Assembly (NCBI GenBank): GCA_964247055.1
Contig: OZ176051.1
Location: forward strand, 6,572,001 to 6,636,000
DNA length: 64,000 nucleotides
DNA from: Paragordius varius
Taxonomy: Eukaryota > Nematomorpha
Direction of reading: 5' to 3'
Both the position numbers and the translations under genes were made by a program. The notes below the pieces were generated by a model, which was given only the letters and a program-made list of their open reading frames with translations, had not been told where the DNA came from and did not search any database. Within the stretch, counting starts at the first letter, position 1. Every line of letters starts with the position of its first letter. Shown here in pieces: positions 60,001-64,000 of this stretch.

Positions 60001-63000
60001 TTTTACGGTCTCATACCTAGGGCGAAAAATCGATTTAGAAAATTATTTTTGTGGACTTTGTTTTTTGAAAAAGGTGGCATTTTACGGGGGGAGCGGGTAA
60101 AAAGAGGGCCTAAATCAAAAAAGTGACTCGACTATGTTCGGCGCAATCGAAAATAAGTAAACAAAAATCATATTTGAAATTGAATGGTCCAACACGTTCT
60201 CCAAAAAATTGACTTAACCCATTTTTCACACGGGGTGGGCCCGAACTGGGGACCTAATTCCAAAAAAGGGCGAAGCTATTGTCGGGGCATTCATTAATGA
60301 TTAAATTTTTTCGATGTTTGGATTTGATTGGGTTCACCGGTTTTCCGGAAACAGATCACAAAGTTATATGAAAAATCAGTTTTTAGCGGGTAGCTCCTTA
60401 CCCAGCAGCTATCATCAAATAAACGGTAGACTAAATTTTTGCCTTTTAACAGGGAATACGTGGAATCTTTATTGAATTTTTACGGTCTCATACCTAGGGC
60501 GAAAAATCGATTTAGAAAATTATTTTTGTGGACTTTGTTTTTTGAAAAAGGTGGCATTTTACGGGGGGAGCGGGTAAAAAGAGGGCCTAAATCAAAAAAG
60601 TGACTCGACTATGTTCGGCGCAATCGAAAATAAGTAAACAAAAATTATATTTGAAATTGAATGGTCCAACACGTTCTCCGGAAAATTGTCTCAAAAACAC
60701 GATTTTGTGGACTTCTGTTTTCAAAAAAAACCCGTTTTTCATACGGGGTGGGCCCGAACTGGGGGCCTATTTCAAAAAAAGGGCTAAGCTATTGTCGGGA
60801 CATTTATTAATGATTATATTTTTTCGATATTTGGATTTGATTGGGTCTACCGGTTTTCCTGTACCAGATCACAAAGCCAGCATTTTCCATTTTTATAAAT
60901 ATATAGATGAGCATAAATAATGTATTAATATCCATATATCTTTTAACATGCTATACATATGATAGATACTGCTTACTCAGCAGCTATCATCAAAGAAACG
61001 CTTGACTAAAATTTTTGCCTTTTAACAGGGAATACGTGGAATCTTTATTGAATTTTTACAGTCTCATACCGTGGACAAAAAAATACAATCAAAAAAATAT
61101 TTTTGTGGACTTTGTTTTTTTTTTGAAAAAAATGGCATTTTACGGGGGGAGCGGGTAAAAAGAGGGCCTAAATCAAAAAAGTGACTCGACTATGTTCGGC
61201 GCAATCGAAAATAAGTAAACAAAAATCATATTTGAAATTGAATGGTCCAACACGTTCTCCAAAAAATTGACTTAACCCATTTTTCACACGGGGTGGGCCC
61301 GAACTGGGGACCTAATTCCAAAAAAGGGCGAAGCTATTGTCGGGGCATTCATTAATGATTAAATTTTTTCGATGTTTGGATTTGATTGGGTTCACCGGTT
61401 TTCCGGAAACAGATCACAAAGTTATATGAAAAATCAGTTTTTAGCGGGTAGCTCCTTACCCAGCAGCTATCATCAAATAAACGGTAGACTAAATTTTTGC
61501 CTTTTAACAGGGAATACGTGGAATCTTTATTGAATTTTTACGGTCTCATACCTAGGGCGAAAAATCGATTTAGAAAATTATTTTTGTGGACTTTGTTTTT
61601 TGAAAAAGGTGGCATTTTACGGGGGGAGCGGGTAAAAAGAGGGCCTAAATCAAAAAAGTGACTCGACTATGTTCGGCGCAATCGAAAATAAGTAAACAAA
61701 AATCATATTTGAAATTGAATGGTCCAACACGTTATCCAAAAAATTGACTTAACCCATTTTTCACACGGGGTGGGCCCGAACTGGGGACCTAATTCCAAAA
61801 AAGGGCGAAGCTATTGTCGGGGCATTCATTAATGATTAAATTTTTTCGATGTTTGGATTTGATTGGGTTCACCGGTTTTCCGGAAACAGATCACAAAGTT
61901 ATATGAAAAATCAGTTTTTAGCGGGTAGCTCCTTACCCAGCAGCTATCATCAAATAAACGGTAGACTAAATTTTTGCCTTTTAACAGGGAATACGTGGAA
62001 TCTTTATTGAATTTTTACGGTCTCATACCTAGGGCGAAAAATCGATTTAGAAAATTATTTTTGTGGACTTTGTTTTTTGAAAAAGGTGGCATTTTACGGG
62101 GGGAGCGGGTAAAAAGAGGGCCTAAATCAAAAAAGTGACTCGACTATGTTCGGCGCAATCGAAAATAAGTAAACAAAAATCATATTTGAAATTGAATGGT
62201 CCAACACGTTCTCCAAAAAATTGACTTAACCCATTTTTCACACGGGGTGGGCCCGAACTGGGGACCTAATTCCAAAAAAGGGCGAAGCTATTGTCGGGGC
62301 ATTCATTAATGATTAAATTTTTTCGATGTTTGGATTTGATTGGGTTCACCGGTTTTCCGGAAACAGATCACAAAGTTATATGAAAAATCAGTTTTTAGCG
62401 GGTAGCTCCTTACCCAGCAGCTATCATCAAATAAACGGTAGACTAAATTTTTGCCTTTTAACAGGGAATACGTGGAATCTTTATTGAATTTTTACGGTCT
62501 CATACCTAGGGCGAAAAATCGATTTAGAAAATTATTTTTGTGGACTTTGTTTTTTGAAAAAGGTGGCATTTTACGGGGGGAGCGGGTAAAAAGAGGGCCT
62601 AAATCAAAAAAGTGACTCGACTATGTTCGGCGCAATCGAAAATAAGTAAACAAAAATTATATTTGAAATTGAATGGTCCAACACGTTCTCCGGAAAATTG
62701 TCTCAAAAACACGATTTTGTGGACTTCTGTTTTCAAAAAAAACCCGTTTTTCATACGGGGTGGGCCCGAACTGGGGGCCTATTTCAAAAAAAGGGCTAAG
62801 CTATTGTCGGGACATTTATTAATGATTATATTTTTTCGATATTTGGATTTGATTGGGTCTACCGGTTTTCCTGTACCAGATCACAAAGCCAGCATTTTCC
62901 ATTTTTATAAATATATAGATGAGCATAAATAATGTATTAATATCCATATATCTTTTAACATGCTATACATATGATAGATACTGCTTACTCAGCAGCTATC

Positions 63001-64000
63001 ATCAAAGAAACGCTTGACTAAAATTTTTGCCTTTTAACAGGGAATACGTGGAATCTTTATTGAATTTTTACAGTCTCATACCGTGGACAAAAAAATACAA
63101 TCAAAAAAATATTTTTGTGGACTTTGTTTTTTTTTTGAAAAAAATGGCATTTTACGGGGGGAGCGGGTAAAAAGAGGGCCTAAATCAAAAAAGTGACTCG
63201 ACTATGTTCGGCGCAATCGAAAATAAGTAAACAAAAATCATATTTGAAATTGAATGGTCCAACACGTTCTCCAAAAAATTGACTTAACCCATTTTTCACA
63301 CGGGGTGGGCCCGAACTGGGGACCTAATTCCAAAAAAGGGCGAAGCTATTGTCGGGGCATTCATTAATGATTAAATTTTTTCGATGTTTGGATTTGATTG
63401 GGTTCACCGGTTTTCCGGAAACAGATCACAAAGTTATATGAAAAATCAGTTTTTAGCGGGTAGCTCCTTACCCAGCAGCTATCATCAAATAAACGGTAGA
63501 CTAAATTTTTGCCTTTTAACAGGGAATACGTGGAATCTTTATTGAATTTTTACGGTCTCATACCTAGGGCGAAAAATCGATTTAGAAAATTATTTTTGTG
63601 GACTTTGTTTTTTGAAAAAGGTGGCATTTTACGGGGGGAGCGGGTAAAAAGAGGGCCTAAATCAAAAAAGTGGCTCGGCTATGTTCGGCGCAATCGAAAA
63701 TAAGTAAACAAAAATTATATTTGAAATTGAATGGTCCAACACGTTCTCCGGAAAATTGTCTCAAAAACACGATTTTGTGGACTTCTGTTTTCAAAAAAAA
63801 CCCGTTTTTCATACGGGGTGGGCCCGAACTGGGGGCCTATTTCAAAAAAAGGGCGAAGCTATTGTCGGGACATTTATTAATGATTATATTTTTTCGATAT
63901 TTGGATTTGATTGGGTCTACCGGTTTTCCTGTACCAGATCACAAAGCCAGCATTTTCCATTTTTATAAATATATAGATTAAATACCTGTAAACATAATTA

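Larger units (their letters stand above)
53929..63979 (+). repeat. Element D: 10-kb array of 19 monomers between defined ends
   Basis: The block TTTTTGCCTTTTAACAGGGA recurs about 19 times from 54191 to 63509, at spacings of about 478-480 or 576-580 bp. The long form carries about 100 extra bases (TATAGATGAGCATAAATAAT to ATGATAGATACTCC). From about 55249 to 59961 strict long-short pairs give a 1,058-bp higher-order unit. Later the pattern becomes long plus three short (2,012 bp, 60600 to 62612). Neighbouring units differ by only a few bases. The left end at 53929 (ACTAGCGTGAATCTCGTGCT) and right end at about 63979 (TTTATAAATATATAGATT) are the same as those of the small copy at 4296-5837. Reading frames of 64 and 106 codons repeat with the unit but use other frames in the diverged copy, so I treat the array as non-coding. 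It lies where SMARCAL1 intron 13 would be. Confidence 0.9.

Noticed and set aside
54833-63981. Repeated 106- and 64-codon frames in the tandem array as a multicopy gene
   Set aside because: They recur only because the monomers are nearly identical DNA. The diverged copy at 4296-5837 keeps different frames and several stops, and the peptide has no recognisable domain.
1-64000. Retrovirus, LTR element or Polinton copies
   Set aside because: No LTR pair, protease, integrase or capsid-type block was recognised; every reverse transcriptase here is of non-LTR type with an APE endonuclease.

Overview
The window looks like a piece of an AT-rich animal genome. Five genes can be rebuilt exon by exon, and each aligns along its length with an animal protein. 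They are NCKAP1 (minus, 708-2411, runs off the left edge), a TMEM126-like membrane protein (plus, 2453-3326), the AP-1 sigma adaptin (minus, 10545-12289), TMEM161 (plus, 24208-36488) and SMARCAL1 (plus, 47029-53160, 3' part not seen). A sixth small gene (20369-20643) is not recognised. Most coding introns are tiny, 23-28 bp, with clean GT...AG ends and frame-true joins. A few others are hundreds to thousands of bases long and full of transposons. Introns this small in an animal are, from general knowledge, a feature of dicyemid mesozoans and a few other reduced parasites, so such an organism is my inference. No sequence here proves the species.

Layout. 0-3.3 kb: a head-to-head gene pair, NCKAP1 and the TMEM126-like gene, with start codons 41 bp apart. 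3.3-10.5 kb: a small copy of a tandem-repeat element, a dead mariner, and a SINE split by a hAT element with a perfect 8-bp target duplication. 10.5-12.3 kb: AP1S. 13.7-19.6 kb: a broken hAT transposon holding a BovB/RTE-like LINE, with a second hAT piece in inverted orientation at its right end. 20.4 kb: the small unknown gene, then 3.5 kb of old dispersed repeat. 24.2-36.5 kb: TMEM161 (500 codons), stretched by two 5-kb introns. The first intron holds a 3.9-kb fold-back element with arms of about 1.8-2.0 kb. The second holds a nearly whole antisense LINE with 18-bp target duplications. 36.5-47 kb: MITEs, a decayed RTE, a tRNA-derived SINE, and a nest of TTAA-flanked elements whose ends carry their own hairpins. 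47-53.2 kb: SMARCAL1 with two HARP domains and the first half of its helicase motor. 53.9-64 kb: a roughly 10-kb array of about 19 near-identical 0.48/0.58-kb monomers, bounded by the same two end sequences that bound the small copy at 4.3-5.8 kb.

The host genes are unrelated in function (actin nucleation control, clathrin adaptor, fork remodelling, membrane proteins), and I see no operon logic. The coherent story is the repeat landscape. Intergenic space and a few introns have absorbed at least seven kinds of element, several nested so cleanly that the order of insertion can be read. The least explained item is the array element (family D): internal tandem monomers between fixed ends, one end bearing two short hairpins, no coding capacity, and very recent homogenisation.
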